Assembly (NCBI RefSeq): GCF_000177075.1 | Contig: NZ_ADEG01000045.1 | Location: forward strand, 62,001 to 126,000 | Source of the DNA: Hoylesella buccalis ATCC 35310 | GTDB lineage: Bacteria > Bacteroidota > Bacteroidia > Bacteroidales > Bacteroidaceae | Direction of reading: 5' to 3' | DNA: 64,000 bases | Shown here: positions 37,867 to 48,463 of the stretch, in pieces | Layout of the letters: each line of letters begins with the position of its first letter | Position numbering within the stretch: the stretch's first letter is position 1 | Notes under the pieces: model-generated | Database searches by the model: none | Seen by the model: the letters and a program-made list of their open reading frames with translations, nothing else | What the model was told of the DNA's origin: nothing | Made by a program: the position numbers and the translations under genes

Positions 37867-37874
37867 TACATTTG
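37867..37874 (+). promoter_or_regulatory. -7 element upstream of phoH
   Basis: TACATTTG matches TAnnTTTG, 28 nt before the proposed TTG start of phoH. A -33-like TTTA lies 17 nt upstream, a short spacing. Confidence 0.5.
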
Positions 37875-37902
37875 CAACAATTATTTAAACTTATACATCA
37901 CA

Positions 37903-38874
37903 TTGATTGAGAAGCATATTGTTCTGGAAGACATAGACCCTGTTACATTCTATGGGGTTAACAATGATCATTTGCAGATGCTCAAGTCGCTGTTTCCCAA
38001 ATTGCGAATAGTTGCTCGTGGAAACGTCATCCGTATCTTGGGCGACGAGGAAGAGATGGCCAAGATTGAAGAGGACATTGAACTGATGCAGAAGCACGTC
38101 TTGAAGTACAACTCCATCACGGAAGAAGATATCTTGGACATCGTTCATGACCACAAAACAAAGGCTGATGCCATCAAGGATGTTGTAGTGTATAGTATTT
38201 CGGGACGCCCTATCAAGAGTCGGAGCGAGAACCAGCAAAAGCTCATCGAAGCATACAATACTTCGGACATGGTGTTTGCCGTTGGTCCGGCAGGCACTGG
38301 AAAAACCTATCTCAGTATTGCTTTAGCCGTAAAAGCCCTGAAAGAAAAGGCTGCCAAGAAGATTATCCTCTCCCGCCCCGCAGTGGAAGCCGGAGAGAAA
38401 CTTGGATTTTTGCCTGGAGATATGAAGGACAAGATTGATCCATACCTACAACCTTTATACGATTCTCTTGAAGACATGATTCCAGCCGTGAAGCTGCAAG
38501 ACATGATGGAGAAACACATCATTCAAATTGCCCCCCTGGCTTTCATGCGCGGTAGAACCTTAAGCGACGCTGTCGTCATCCTCGATGAAGCGCAGAATAC
38601 CACCCCAGCCCAAATCAGAATGTTCCTCACCCGCATGGGATGGAACACTAAAATGATCATCACGGGCGACATGACCCAAATAGATTTACCGCACGAACAA
38701 AAAAGTGGTTTAAAAGAAGCACTGAGAATATTAGGCGATGTTGAAGGCATCTCTGTGGTTGAATTGGGCAAGAAGGACATCGTTCGCCACAAATTGGTCA
38801 CGAGAATAGTGAACGCCTATGAAGCTTACGACAATGTCAGGAACCAAGAAAAGAAACTCGAGTTTAAAGATTAA
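37903..38874 (+). CDS. phoH: PhoH-like ATPase
   Basis: The protein has 323 aa. It is an RNA-associated P-loop ATPase, found with ribosome maturation factors in other bacteria. The N-terminal KH-like domain ([19 protein letters not shown]) comes first. The PhoH domain from about residue 115 has Walker [35 protein letters not shown], Walker [12 protein letters not shown] and [11 protein letters not shown]. The conserved start [12 protein letters not shown] is preceded only by TTG, with no ATG in frame after the promoter, so TTG at 37903 is used. purC follows after 10 nt. Confidence 0.92.
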   Translation: MIEKHIVLEDIDPVTFYGVNNDHLQMLKSLFPKLRIVARGNVIRILGDEEEMAKIEEDIELMQKHVLKYNSITEEDILDIVHDHKTKADAIKDVVVYSISGRPIKSRSENQQKLIEAYNTSDMVFAVGPAGTGKTYLSIALAVKALKEKAAKKIILSRPAVEAGEKLGFLPGDMKDKIDPYLQPLYDSLEDMIPAVKLQDMMEKHIIQIAPLAFMRGRTLSDAVVILDEAQNTTPAQIRMFLTRMGWNTKMIITGDMTQIDLPHEQKSGLKEALRILGDVEGISVVELGKKDIVRHKLVTRIVNAYEAYDNVRNQEKKLEFKD

Positions 38875-38884
38875 ACATACAACA

Positions 38885-39835
38885 ATGAAAGCATTAACAA
38901 AAACTGATTTCCATTTCGATGGACAAAAGAGTGTTTACCATGGCAAAGTACGTGATGTTTATAACATCAACGATGACTTGATCGTGATGGTTGCAACTGA
39001 CAGAATCTCTGCATTCGACGTGATCCTACCCAAGGGAATTCCTTTCAAAGGACAGGTTCTCAATCAGATAGCTGCCAAATTTCTTGACTCTACCAAAGAC
39101 ATCTGCCCCAACTGGAAGATTGCCACACCAGACCCAATGGTGACGGTAGGCGTAAAATGTGAAGGCTTTCGTGTTGAAATGATCATCCGAAGCATTCTGA
39201 CGGGCAGCGCTTGGCGCGAATATAACGCCGGAGCCAGAGAGCTTTGTGGCGTGAAATTACCCGATGGCATGAAGGAAAACGAACGTTTCCCAGAGCCAAT
39301 CGTCACACCAACAACCAAGGCTGACGAAGGACATGACCTCAACATCTCAAAAGAAGAAATCATCAGTCAGGGGATTGTTCCGGCAGAAGATTACGCCATC
39401 ATCGAGGATTACACGCGCAAATTGTTCGCTCGCGGACAGGAAATTGCAGCCAAACAAGGACTGATTCTTGTGGACACCAAGTATGAGTTTGGCAAAAAAG
39501 ACGGCAAGATTTATCTCATTGACGAAATTCATACCCCTGACTCCAGTCGTTACTTCTATGCCGACGGCTATGAGGAGAAGCTGGCGAAAGGTGAACCACA
39601 GAAGCAATTGTCAAAAGAGTTTGTACGTCAATGGCTCATCGAACACAACTTCATGAACGAACCTGGGCAGACCATGCCAGAGATTACGGACGAATATGCT
39701 GAAAGTGTAAGCGAGCGTTACATTGAATTGTACGAGCACATCACTGGCGAAAAATTCAAGAAGGCGGCCGACCATGATGATTTGGCTGCACGCATTGAAA
39801 AGAATGTCAGCGATTATCTCGCTTCGCTAAAATAA
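38885..39835 (+). CDS. purC: Phosphoribosylaminoimidazole-succinocarboxamide synthase
   Basis: The protein has 316 aa and makes SAICAR in purine synthesis. The ATG at 38885 is chosen because the family begins just before [26 protein letters not shown]; the longer frame overlaps phoH. Other motifs are [50 protein letters not shown] and the C-terminal [14 protein letters not shown]. It belongs to the long SAICAR synthase group of Bacteroidetes. It is followed 23 nt later by ubiE; purM lies 1.7 kb further in the same direction. Confidence 0.96.
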   Translation: MKALTKTDFHFDGQKSVYHGKVRDVYNINDDLIVMVATDRISAFDVILPKGIPFKGQVLNQIAAKFLDSTKDICPNWKIATPDPMVTVGVKCEGFRVEMIIRSILTGSAWREYNAGARELCGVKLPDGMKENERFPEPIVTPTTKADEGHDLNISKEEIISQGIVPAEDYAIIEDYTRKLFARGQEIAAKQGLILVDTKYEFGKKDGKIYLIDEIHTPDSSRYFYADGYEEKLAKGEPQKQLSKEFVRQWLIEHNFMNEPGQTMPEITDEYAESVSERYIELYEHITGEKFKKAADHDDLAARIEKNVSDYLASLK

Positions 39836-39858
39836 AAAAAGACAATTCATTCAACAGC

Positions 39859-40596
39859 GTGTACGGACAAGAAAAGATAAAACCGTATGGTCAGGAGGGC
39901 GAGAAGAAACAGCAAGTAGAGCGAATGTTCGATCGCATTGCGCCCACGTACGATGAGTTGAACCATCGCTTGTCATGGAACATAGACAGGGGATGGCGCA
40001 AAAAAGCCATCAAGCAACTGCAGCCTTTCGCCCCCCAAACCATACTGGACATAGCCACCGGTACCGGTGATTTCGCCATTTTGTCAGCCAAAATGCTGCA
40101 ACCCAAACAATTGATTGGTGCAGACATCTCGGTTGGCATGATGGAAATAGGCAAACGAAAAGTTGCTGCAGCGCATTTAGACCACATCGTTTCCTTTCAA
40201 AAAGAAGACTGTCTGGCCCTATCTTTTGCAGACCATTCGTTTGATGCCGTAACAGCAGCTTTTGGCATTCGTAATTTTCAGGACCTAGATAGCGGACTGA
40301 AAGAAATCTATAGGGTACTAAAACCAGGTGGACACCTGAGCATTGTTGAGCTGACACAACCTGTGTCGTTCCCGATGAAACAATTGTTCAAGGTATATTC
40401 GCACACACTTCTACCCTTTTATGGCAAACTCCTTTCTAAGGATAAAAGCGCCTACAAATACCTCACGTCAACCATCGAAGCCTTTCCACAAGGTGAACAG
40501 ATGGTTGAGATATTACAGAAAGCGGGCTTTTCCAACGCAAAGTTCAAGAGATTGACATTAGGTGTCTGCACGATGTATTTTGCAGAAAAAGAATGA
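39859..40596 (+). CDS. ubiE: Demethylmenaquinone methyltransferase
   Basis: The protein has 245 aa and makes menaquinone, the quinone expected in this phylum, with SAM as methyl donor. The start is GTG at 39859; no ATG is available before the conserved [20 protein letters not shown]. The class I methyltransferase core has [44 protein letters not shown] and [20 protein letters not shown], followed by [15 protein letters not shown] and the family end [10 protein letters not shown]. It is between purC and aroE. Confidence 0.95.
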   Translation: MYGQEKIKPYGQEGEKKQQVERMFDRIAPTYDELNHRLSWNIDRGWRKKAIKQLQPFAPQTILDIATGTGDFAILSAKMLQPKQLIGADISVGMMEIGKRKVAAAHLDHIVSFQKEDCLALSFADHSFDAVTAAFGIRNFQDLDSGLKEIYRVLKPGGHLSIVELTQPVSFPMKQLFKVYSHTLLPFYGKLLSKDKSAYKYLTSTIEAFPQGEQMVEILQKAGFSNAKFKRLTLGVCTMYFAEKE

Positions 40597-40637
40597 TTTA
40601 GAAGAACTACGCCAATGGATTTGCGTGCAATAACGAC

Positions 40638-41387
40638 ATGAATATGGACAAATACGGACTGATAGGCTACCCTCTTGGGCATTCATTCTCGATAGGTTAT
40701 TTTAATGAGAAATTCCAAAACGAAGGAATCAATGCCAAGTATGTGAATTTTGAGATTCCAAATATAGAGAATCTTCAAGAAGTGTTGGCATCCAACCCCG
40801 ATCTCAAAGGATTAAATGTCACGAGGCCTTACAAAGAAAAGGTCATCCACTATCTGGACGAACTCAGTCCGGAGGCCAAATCTATTGGTGCCGTTAACGT
40901 AATCAAGGTCACACACAAGGGGAAGAAAACCATATTGAAGGGCTACAATAGTGATGTCATTGGGTTTACACGCAGCATCGAACCGCTGCTCGACACGTTT
41001 CATAAAAAAGCACTAATTTTAGGTACTGGAGGGGCTGCAAAAGCGGTAGATGTGGGGCTAAAGTCATTGGGAATTGAAACAAAGTATGTCTCTCGACAAA
41101 ACCTTCCAAACGTATTGCGATATGATGACATCACTCCCGAAATCATTCAAGAATACAATGTCATCATCAACTGTACGCCCGTAGGGATGTATCCACATGC
41201 CGACGTTTGTCCCCAGCTTCCTTACGAAGCAATGGGCAGCCATCATTTGCTGTACGATTTGATATACAATCCAGATGAAACGCTTTTCATGAAACAAGGA
41301 GCCAGGCAGGGCGCAACGGTCAAAAATGGATTAGAAATGCTGCTGTTGCAGGCTTTTGTTTCATGGGAGTTTTGGCACGAAGCCTAG
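40638..41387 (+). CDS. aroE: Shikimate dehydrogenase
   Basis: The protein has 249 aa and reduces dehydroshikimate with NADPH in aromatic amino acid synthesis. Substrate motifs GYPLGHSFSIGYFNEKF and GLNVTRPYKEKVIHYLD are visible, with Arg in place of the common Ile of NVTxP. The nucleotide-binding loop is ILGTGGAAKAVDVGL, and NCTPVGMYP and LIYNPDETLFM follow. It is shorter than the E. coli enzyme but normal for Bacteroidetes. A second ATG two codons in (40644) is equally possible as start. Confidence 0.94.
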   Translation: MNMDKYGLIGYPLGHSFSIGYFNEKFQNEGINAKYVNFEIPNIENLQEVLASNPDLKGLNVTRPYKEKVIHYLDELSPEAKSIGAVNVIKVTHKGKKTILKGYNSDVIGFTRSIEPLLDTFHKKALILGTGGAAKAVDVGLKSLGIETKYVSRQNLPNVLRYDDITPEIIQEYNVIINCTPVGMYPHADVCPQLPYEAMGSHHLLYDLIYNPDETLFMKQGARQGATVKNGLEMLLLQAFVSWEFWHEA

Positions 41388-41519
41388 TTGCTCTTTCCTA
41401 AACTCTCTCAAGAAATGATGTGTTTAGACAAATAGCCACAGGAAGAACAGAGTAGTTCATGCAGCTGTTCGTCATCACATCAACGGTTTACTCACCAAAC
41501 TTTAAAAACATTGATACAC

Positions 41520-42680
41520 ATGGATAGATATATGATGCGCGGTGTTTCTGCCGCAAAGGAAGATGTTCACAACGCCATCAAAAACATCGACAAGGGCATT
41601 TACCCACAAGCCTTCTGCAAAATCATTCCCGACATACTGGGAGGCGACCCTGATTATTGCAATATCATGCACGCCGATGGTGCCGGAACCAAATCATCCT
41701 TGGCCTATATGTACTGGAAAGAGACGGGTGATCTCAGCGTATGGAAAGGCATTGCACAGGATGCCATTGTGATGAATACCGACGACTTGCTGTGTGTGGG
41801 TGCGGTAGACAACATCTTGGTATCGAGTACGATTGGGCGTAACAAGCTCTTAATACCCGGTGAAGTGATTTCTGCCATTATCAACGGCACGGATGAATTG
41901 TTGCAAGAGATGCGAGACATGGGCATTGGCATTTACCCCACAGGCGGCGAAACGGCTGATGTAGGCGACTTGGTGCGCACCATTATCGTCGACTCTACCG
42001 TAACCTGCCGCATGAAACGCAGCGACGTCATCGACAATGCTAACATCCGTCCTGGCGATGTCATTGTCGGATTGAGCAGTACAGGACAGGCTACCTACGA
42101 GAAAACATACAACGGAGGCATGGGAAGTAACGGTCTGACCAGTGCTCGTCACGATGTTTTTGCCAAATATTTGGCAGAAAAATTCCCCGAAAGTTACGAT
42201 AATGCCGTGCCTGATGATTTGGTGTATAGCGGTGAATATCAACTCACCGATAGCATAGAAGGCGTAGAGATTGATGCAGGTCATTTGGTACTCTCGCCTA
42301 CTCGCACCTATGCACCTATTATAAAGAAGGTGTTAGATGCACACCGAAGTCACATTCATGGCATGGTTCACTGCACAGGAGGCGCCCAAACTAAGGTGTT
42401 ACACTTTGTCGGCGACAATTGCAAAGTGGTAAAAGACAATTTGTTCCCCGTTCCTCCCCTATTCAAAACCATCCAACGTTGCAGTGGCACCGATTGGAAA
42501 GAGATGTACAAAGTCTTCAACATGGGACATCGCATGGAAATATATGTGTCTCCCGAGTACGCACAAGAAATCATTGCAATCAGCAAAAGTTTCAATGTTG
42601 ACGCCCAAATCATCGGTCATATCGAGGAAGGAAAACGCTCTCTCACCATTCAATCTGAATTAGGAACATTCGAATATTAA
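41520..42680 (+). CDS. purM: Phosphoribosylformylglycinamidine cyclo-ligase-like protein (PurM/AIR synthase)
   Basis: The protein has 386 aa from the ATG at 41520. It closes the imidazole ring of AIR in purine synthesis. Family motifs: MRGVSAAKEDVHNAIKNID, IMHADGAGTKSSLAYMYWK, AQDAIVMNTDDLLCVGAVD, YPTGGETADVGDLVRTI and MVHCTGGAQTKVLHF, with a C-terminal FNMGHRMEIYVSP matching the usual MG-MV segment. It is longer and more divergent than E. coli PurM, as usual for this phylum. It is followed by prfA after 4 nt. Confidence 0.93.
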   Translation: MDRYMMRGVSAAKEDVHNAIKNIDKGIYPQAFCKIIPDILGGDPDYCNIMHADGAGTKSSLAYMYWKETGDLSVWKGIAQDAIVMNTDDLLCVGAVDNILVSSTIGRNKLLIPGEVISAIINGTDELLQEMRDMGIGIYPTGGETADVGDLVRTIIVDSTVTCRMKRSDVIDNANIRPGDVIVGLSSTGQATYEKTYNGGMGSNGLTSARHDVFAKYLAEKFPESYDNAVPDDLVYSGEYQLTDSIEGVEIDAGHLVLSPTRTYAPIIKKVLDAHRSHIHGMVHCTGGAQTKVLHFVGDNCKVVKDNLFPVPPLFKTIQRCSGTDWKEMYKVFNMGHRMEIYVSPEYAQEIIAISKSFNVDAQIIGHIEEGKRSLTIQSELGTFEY

Positions 42681-42684
42681 ATAT

Positions 42685-43797
42685 ATGATAGAAAACAACA
42701 GCATACTGAACAAGCTCGAAGGATTAGAGGCAAGGTTTGAAGAAGTATCTACCTTGATTACCGCCCCAGATGTCATAGCCGATCAGCCACGCTATGTAAA
42801 GCTAACCAAGGAATACAAAGACCTTGGCGACATCATGGACATTCGCAAGCGATACATTGCATGCCTCAATGCCATACGTGAGTCGAAAGATATTCTTGCC
42901 AATGAAACGGATGCTGACATGAAAGAGATGGCTCGTGAGGAATTGCAAGCCAACGAAGATATGCAGCCACAATTGGAAGAAGAAATAAAATTAGCATTAG
43001 TGCCAAAAGACCCTGAAGATGCCAAGAACGTACAAATGGAAATACGTGCTGGCACGGGAGGAGATGAGGCAGCCTTGTTTGCTGGCGACTTATTTAACAT
43101 GTATAAGCATTACTGCGACTCGAAAGGTTGGACGTTAAGTGTCACATCGGTCAACGAAGGCTCGGTGGGTGGCTACAAAGAAATCGACTTTGCGGTGAGC
43201 GGCGACAATGTCTACGGTACATTAAAATACGAAAGTGGTGTACATCGTGTGCAACGTGTACCTGCCACGGAGACACAGGGACGCATGCACACATCGGCTG
43301 CTACGGTGGCTGTGTTGCCAGAAGCAGACCAATTCGAGGTGAACATCAACGAAGGTGATATTAAATGGGACACGTTCAGAAGTTCGGGAGCAGGAGGACA
43401 AAACGTCAACAAGGTTGAATCGGGTGTTCGTCTTCGCTATCCATGGAAGAACCCCAACACTGGCGAAGTGGAGGAAATTCTCATTGAATGTACTGAGACA
43501 CGCGACCAACCTAAGAACAAGGAACGTGCGCTGTCACGCTTGCGTACCTTTATCTACGACCGTGAGCATCAAAAATACATTGATGATATTGCCAACCGAC
43601 GCAAGTCATTGGTATCTACTGGCGACCGCAGTGCGAAGATTCGTACCTACAACTATCCACAAGGACGTGTCACTGATCACCGCATTGGCTACACTACCCA
43701 CGATTTGCAAGGCTTTGTCAATGGTGACATTCAAGCAATGATAGATGCGCTGACAGTAGAAGAGAATGCGGAAAAGCTCAAAGAGAATGAACTTTAA
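42685..43797 (+). CDS. prfA: Peptide chain release factor 1
   Basis: The protein has 370 aa and ends translation at UAA and UAG. The helical N-terminal domain runs to about residue 110. The codon-recognition domain contains HRVQRVPATETQGRMHTSA with the PAT tripeptide of RF1. The catalytic GGQ stands in FRSSGAGGQNVNKVESGVR, and RTYNYPQGRVTDHRI follows. Start 4 nt after purM implies cotranscription and possibly coupled translation. A 340-nt gap with a 22-nt repeat array comes after it. Confidence 0.96.
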   Translation: MIENNSILNKLEGLEARFEEVSTLITAPDVIADQPRYVKLTKEYKDLGDIMDIRKRYIACLNAIRESKDILANETDADMKEMAREELQANEDMQPQLEEEIKLALVPKDPEDAKNVQMEIRAGTGGDEAALFAGDLFNMYKHYCDSKGWTLSVTSVNEGSVGGYKEIDFAVSGDNVYGTLKYESGVHRVQRVPATETQGRMHTSAATVAVLPEADQFEVNINEGDIKWDTFRSSGAGGQNVNKVESGVRLRYPWKNPNTGEVEEILIECTETRDQPKNKERALSRLRTFIYDREHQKYIDDIANRRKSLVSTGDRSAKIRTYNYPQGRVTDHRIGYTTHDLQGFVNGDIQAMIDALTVEENAEKLKENEL

Positions 43798-43954
43798 ACA
43801 AAAATGTCCTCATTTTTACACAAGAATAGGTTGCAATACAACAACAACTTTAAAACAGCTAATCACAACAAAAGGTCAGTCCCAAGCACAAGATGAATCA
43901 TCAACGTAACAAACTGATATACAAACGATTAGTAAACAACATGAAGACGGTTTC

Positions 43955-44042
43955 CAAAAGCATTGAGTTTGGCTACCAAAGTCATGGAGATTGGATGGCA
44001 AAGTCATGGAGATTGGACGTCAAAGTCATGGAGATTGAAATC
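43955..44042 (+). repeat. 22-nt repeat array F, four units
   Basis: Units start at 43955, 43977, 43999 and 44021, exactly 22 nt apart. The first has the CAAAAGCATTGAGTTTGG core; the other three share the identical 17 bases CAAAGTCATGGAGATTG, followed by variable ends. This is the least degenerate array of the window, so it has duplicated recently. The rest of the 340-nt gap between prfA and pyrF shows nothing recognisable. Confidence 0.75.
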
Positions 44043-44138
44043 CATCCCCTATGAGTTGTGTGAAGCATGGCTATAAACAGCATCGCAAAAGGGAAAATCG
44101 TTCAATAAATTTACCACTTATATATTCACAGATTATTT

Positions 44139-44972
44139 ATGAACAGACAACAACTTATAAAACAGATTTTCGACAAAAAGTCTTTCTTATGTGTAGGACT
44201 TGACCCCGACATCAAGAAGATACCGCCACACTTGCTGCATGAAGAGGATCCCATTTTTGCTTTCAACAAAGCCATTATCGATGCTACGGCACCCTATTGT
44301 GTGGCCTACAAGCCAAATTTAGCGTTCTATGAGTGTAGAGGTGTTGAAGGCTTGACCTCGTTCGAGAAAACCGTCAGCTATCTGAAAGCGCACTATCCCA
44401 ACCATTTCATCATTGCTGATGCCAAAAGAGGGGACATCGGAAACACATCAGCGATGTATGCCAAGACCTTCTTTGAAGAATACGATGTTGATGCATTGAC
44501 CGTTGCTCCGTACATGGGAGAAGATAGCGTGACGCCTTTTCTCGAATATGAAGACAAGTGGGTCGTTGTATTGGCACTGACGAGCAACAAAGGATCGCAT
44601 GATTTTCAGTTAACGGAAGACAAGAACGGTGAGAAACTTTTTGAGAAAGTCATCAAGACTTCTCAATCTTGGGGGACCGATCAAAACATGATGTATGTGG
44701 TTGGTGCAACGCAAGGCAACATGTTTGAGGCAATCAGAAAGGTGGCTCCTCATCACTTTTTGCTAGTACCTGGCGTGGGTGCGCAGGGAGGAAGCCTGCA
44801 AGACGTCTGCCAATATGGAATGACGAAGGATTGCGGATTGCTCGTCAATAGTTCACGCGGCATTATCTATGCCAGCCAAGGAGAGGACTTTGCTGATGCA
44901 GCTGCAAAGAGTGCGATGAACCTTCAGCAAGAAATGGAGAAAGAATTAGAAAGGTTATCATCTCGCAAATAA
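44139..44972 (+). CDS. pyrF: Orotidine 5'-phosphate decarboxylase, type 2
   Basis: The protein has 277 aa and forms UMP from OMP. The long type 2 form is recognised by [15 protein letters not shown] at the N-terminus, [12 protein letters not shown], the catalytic [20 protein letters not shown], and [14 protein letters not shown] with the phosphate loop. [10 protein letters not shown] follows. It lies after the repeat array and before the lipid A genes, with a 210-nt gap on the right that holds the lpxD promoter. Confidence 0.95.
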   Translation: MNRQQLIKQIFDKKSFLCVGLDPDIKKIPPHLLHEEDPIFAFNKAIIDATAPYCVAYKPNLAFYECRGVEGLTSFEKTVSYLKAHYPNHFIIADAKRGDIGNTSAMYAKTFFEEYDVDALTVAPYMGEDSVTPFLEYEDKWVVVLALTSNKGSHDFQLTEDKNGEKLFEKVIKTSQSWGTDQNMMYVVGATQGNMFEAIRKVAPHHFLLVPGVGAQGGSLQDVCQYGMTKDCGLLVNSSRGIIYASQGEDFADAAAKSAMNLQQEMEKELERLSSRK

Positions 44973-45146
44973 CAAATGGCCCCCTTTTTACTCGACTCTC
45001 ATTGTGCACCGATACCCATAAACAGTGAGGGAACACCTGCACCACTTGGGGTTCAATGGGGTTAGACACAGCGTGGAAGAAATAAATGTTTCAGTGAAAA
45101 AACGCAAATATTACATTCGTCAGTCAAAAGTCTGAGTAAAAATAGG

Positions 45147-45154
45147 TATATTTG
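45147..45154 (+). promoter_or_regulatory. -7 element of the lpxD-lpxC/fabZ-lpxA-miaA cluster
   Basis: TATATTTG matches the consensus and lies 28 nt before the lpxD ATG. No TTTG stands at the right distance upstream, so strength is uncertain. Confidence 0.5.
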
Positions 45155-45182
45155 CAAAATAATCAATTGAGATACCTAAAGT

Positions 45183-46220
45183 ATGGAATTTACTGCCAAG
45201 CAAATAGCACAATATATAGGAGGCAAAATTGAAGGCAATGAAGATGCAACCGTCCACACCTTCGCAAAAATAGAAGAAGGTACCAATGGGGCGATTTCAT
45301 TCCTATCTAATCCAAAATACACACATTATATATATAATACACAATCGTCGATTGTTCTCATTGATGAGGATTTGAAGTTGGACAAACCCGTCCAGACGAC
45401 TTTGATACGCGTGAAGAACGCATACGATAGTGTCGCCAAATTACTTCAATTATACGAGTCGACTAAGCCCCGAAAGACAGGCATCCACCCCATGGCCAAC
45501 ATCGCCAAAACGGCTAAGATAGGTGAGAATGCATACATTGGCCCATTTGCTTACATCGGTGAGAATGTCGTGATTGGCAACAACACACAGATATTCCCAC
45601 ACGCAGTGGTTTTGGAAAATGCATCCGTAGGCTCGGAATGTATCATCTATCCACACGCAACTGTCTATCACAACTGCAAGATAGGCAACCGTGTCATCCT
45701 GCATGCAGGCTCTGTCATTGGAGCCGATGGCTTCGGATTTGCTCCATCTAAAGATGGCTACGACAAGATACCCCAAATTGGTATCGTGACCATTGAAGAT
45801 GATGTTGAGGTAGGTGCCAATACTTGCGTTGATCGTTCGACCATGGGTAGCACCTATGTTAGGAAAGGAGTGAAGCTAGATAACTTGGTTCAAATCGCCC
45901 ACAATACCGACATCGGTGAGCATACCGTGATGAGTGCACAGGTGGGTGTGGCCGGATCGTCAAAGGTTGGACAGTGGTGCATGTTTGGTGGACAAGTGGG
46001 TGTAGCCGGTCATATCACCATTGGCAACAAGGTGTTCCTTGGCGCACAGTCGGGTGTACCTGGTAGCATTAAGGACAATCAACAACTTATTGGCACGCCA
46101 CCCATGAAGGAGAGAGCCTATTTTCGCTCACAAGCCATCTTCCGAAAACTTCCTGAACTTTATAAAGAAATCAACAACCTGAAAGAAGAGGTGGAGCGAT
46201 TGAAAAAGAACATCAAATAA
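45183..46220 (+). CDS. lpxD: UDP-3-O-acylglucosamine N-acyltransferase
   Basis: The protein has 345 aa and performs the third step of lipid A synthesis. An N-terminal uridine-binding domain ([19 protein letters not shown]) leads into hexapeptide repeats forming a left-handed beta-helix from about residue 100 ([40 protein letters not shown]). The catalytic-region motif [21 protein letters not shown] and [10 protein letters not shown] are clear. The C-terminal helix ([18 protein letters not shown]) forms the trimer coiled coil. It is first of the lipid A cluster. Confidence 0.96.
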   Translation: MEFTAKQIAQYIGGKIEGNEDATVHTFAKIEEGTNGAISFLSNPKYTHYIYNTQSSIVLIDEDLKLDKPVQTTLIRVKNAYDSVAKLLQLYESTKPRKTGIHPMANIAKTAKIGENAYIGPFAYIGENVVIGNNTQIFPHAVVLENASVGSECIIYPHATVYHNCKIGNRVILHAGSVIGADGFGFAPSKDGYDKIPQIGIVTIEDDVEVGANTCVDRSTMGSTYVRKGVKLDNLVQIAHNTDIGEHTVMSAQVGVAGSSKVGQWCMFGGQVGVAGHITIGNKVFLGAQSGVPGSIKDNQQLIGTPPMKERAYFRSQAIFRKLPELYKEINNLKEEVERLKKNIK

Positions 46221-46250
46221 GACTATTGCACTCGATAAATAAATCATAGA

Positions 46251-47642
46251 ATGGATACAATCAAACAGAGAACACTAAAAGGTAGTTTTTCCCTGTGTGG
46301 CAAAGGATTGCACACGGGTCTGAACTTAACAGTTACCTTTAATCCTGCTCCTGAAAATACTGGATATAAAATTCAGCGAATAGACTTGGAAGGACAACCC
46401 ATCGTTGAGGCCATTGCCGAAAACGTGGTTGACACGCAACGTGGTACGGTTCTGGCACGTGGCGACGTGCGCGTTTCAACTGTTGAGCACGGACTTTCTG
46501 CCCTGTATGCAATGGGGATAGACAACTGTATGATTCAAGTAAATGGACCTGAGTTTCCTATTTTGGATGGCTCTGCCGGCATTTATGTGAATAAAATCCA
46601 GGAAATTGGTATCGTAGAGCAAAATGCACCGAAAGATTTTTACATCATTCGTAAGAAAATAGAAGTGAAGGATGAGGAAACAGGTTCGTGTATTACGATA
46701 CTTCCTGATGACCAGTTCAGCATAACGGCCATGTGCTCATTCGAGTCAAAATTCATCAACAGTCAATTTGCGACACTCGACAATATCGATGATTATGCGA
46801 CAGAAATCGCGCCTGCGCGTACTTTTGTATTCGTCAGGGACATCCTTCCTTTGCTCGAAGCGAACCTCATCAAAGGCGGTGACATGGACAATGCCATCGT
46901 GATTTACGAAAGAGAAGTGTCACAAGAGCAACTGGACCAACTGGCAGATATCTTGAAAGTGCCACGCATGGATGCGACCAAGATAGGATACATTCAGCAT
47001 AAGCCCTTGATGTGGGAAAACGAGTGCACACGTCACAAATTGCTGGACATTATCGGTGACATGGCCTTGATAGGCAAACCCATCAAAGGACGAATTGTTG
47101 CAACACGACCAGGACATACCATCAACAACAAGTTTGCTCGCCTGATGCGCAGAGAGATTCGCAAACATGAAATACAAGCACCGATTTACGATCCCAATGA
47201 GCCACCCATCATGGATAACAAGAGAATCAGGGAACTACTCCCCCATCGTTATCCCATGCAGCTGGTTGACAAGATTATCGCCATTGGTTCTAACACGATT
47301 GTTGGGGTAAAGAATATTACAAGCAACGAACCTTTCTTTACGGGGCATTTTCCACAAGAGCCAGTCATGCCTGGAGTGTTGCAGGTTGAAGCCATGGCAC
47401 AGTGTGGAGGGTTGTTGGTTTTAAACCAAGTAGAAGAACCAGAACGATGGTCGACGTACTTTCTGAAGATTGACAGCGTGAAGTTCAGGCAGAAAGTGGT
47501 TCCTGGTGACACGGTTATCTTTCGCGTGGAAATGATTCAACCTGTACGACATGGCATCAGTACCATGAAAAGTTATGCCTTTGTTGGCGACCAAGTGGTA
47601 TCTGAGGCAATGTTTACTGCACAGATCATCAAAAACAAATAA
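46251..47642 (+). CDS. lpxC: Fused LpxC deacetylase / FabZ dehydratase
   Basis: The protein has 463 aa. Residues 1-305 are LpxC, which removes acetyl from UDP-3-O-acyl-GlcNAc and commits to lipid A (QRTLKGSFSLCGKGLHTGLN, STVEHGLSALYAMGIDN, GPEFPILDGSAGIYV, GDMALIGKPIKGRI). Residues about 315-463 are FabZ, the beta-hydroxyacyl-ACP dehydratase of fatty acid synthesis (ELLPHRYPMQLVDKII, TGHFPQEPVMPGVLQVEAMAQ). This fusion is typical of Bacteroidetes and puts the two competing users of hydroxyacyl-ACP on one chain. It lies between lpxD and lpxA. Confidence 0.96.
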   Translation: MDTIKQRTLKGSFSLCGKGLHTGLNLTVTFNPAPENTGYKIQRIDLEGQPIVEAIAENVVDTQRGTVLARGDVRVSTVEHGLSALYAMGIDNCMIQVNGPEFPILDGSAGIYVNKIQEIGIVEQNAPKDFYIIRKKIEVKDEETGSCITILPDDQFSITAMCSFESKFINSQFATLDNIDDYATEIAPARTFVFVRDILPLLEANLIKGGDMDNAIVIYEREVSQEQLDQLADILKVPRMDATKIGYIQHKPLMWENECTRHKLLDIIGDMALIGKPIKGRIVATRPGHTINNKFARLMRREIRKHEIQAPIYDPNEPPIMDNKRIRELLPHRYPMQLVDKIIAIGSNTIVGVKNITSNEPFFTGHFPQEPVMPGVLQVEAMAQCGGLLVLNQVEEPERWSTYFLKIDSVKFRQKVVPGDTVIFRVEMIQPVRHGISTMKSYAFVGDQVVSEAMFTAQIIKNK

Positions 47643-47692
47643 ACAGAAATGTCACTCGATGTTTTTCATCATCATAAAGTCATCATTACCCT

Positions 47693-48463
47693 ATGAATCA
47701 AATAAGCCCATTAGCTTTTGTACATCCAGAAGCGCAACTCGGTGACAATAATGTCATTGGCCCTTTTTGCTATCTTGATAAAAATACAGTACTGGGCAAC
47801 CGTAATATCTTACAGAATAGTGTCACCATCAATTATGGAGCACGAATAGGTGATGACAACGAGTTTTTTCCCGGTGCCAGCATCAGCACGAAGCCGCAAG
47901 ATTTGAAGTTCGTTGGCGAAGATACTATCTGCGAAATTGGTGACAAAAACAGCATTCGTGAGAATGTTACCATTTCAAGGGGCACCGCATCAAAAGGAAC
48001 GACCAAGGTTGGAAGCAACAACTTGCTGATGGAAAACATGCACGTAGCACACGATTGCATCATAGGCAGCAATGTGATTATTGGCAATTCCACCAAGTTT
48101 GCCGGTGAAGTGACTGTAGATGACTACGCCATCATCAGTGCAACAGTTTTATGTCATCAATTCTGTCACATCGGTGGTTATGTCATGGTTCAGGGTGGCA
48201 GCAGGTCTTCACAAGACATTCCGCCCTACGTCATGGCGGGCAAAGAACCCATCCGATATGCCGGCATCAACATTATCGGGCTGAGACGAAGAGGATTCAG
48301 CAACGAATTAATCCAACTGATACACCAAGCTTATCGATTGCTTTATAGCAAAGGTGTTTTAAAAGAAGGAATTGAAGAAATCAGAAAGAACCTGAACGTT
48401 ACCCCAGAAATACAATACATCATTGACTTTGTAGAAAGTTCTCAACGAGGTATCATCAGATAA
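47693..48463 (+). CDS. lpxA: UDP-N-acetylglucosamine acyltransferase
   Basis: The protein has 256 aa and adds the first hydroxyacyl chain in lipid A synthesis. Hexapeptide helix repeats run from residue about 5 to 185 (FVHPEAQLGDNNVIGPFCYL, IGDDNEFFPGASISTKPQDLK). The catalytic His region is NNLLMENMHVAHDCIIG. The helical C-terminus has YAGINIIGLRRRGFSNELIQLI. The stop is directly followed by the miaA ATG, with no spacing. Confidence 0.96.
   Translation: MNQISPLAFVHPEAQLGDNNVIGPFCYLDKNTVLGNRNILQNSVTINYGARIGDDNEFFPGASISTKPQDLKFVGEDTICEIGDKNSIRENVTISRGTASKGTTKVGSNNLLMENMHVAHDCIIGSNVIIGNSTKFAGEVTVDDYAIISATVLCHQFCHIGGYVMVQGGSRSSQDIPPYVMAGKEPIRYAGINIIGLRRRGFSNELIQLIHQAYRLLYSKGVLKEGIEEIRKNLNVTPEIQYIIDFVESSQRGIIR

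Noticed and set aside
44973..45146. tRNA-like segment (GGGGTTCAATGGGG) before lpxD
   Set aside because: Only a T-arm-like string is seen; no acceptor, D or anticodon arms can be drawn around it.
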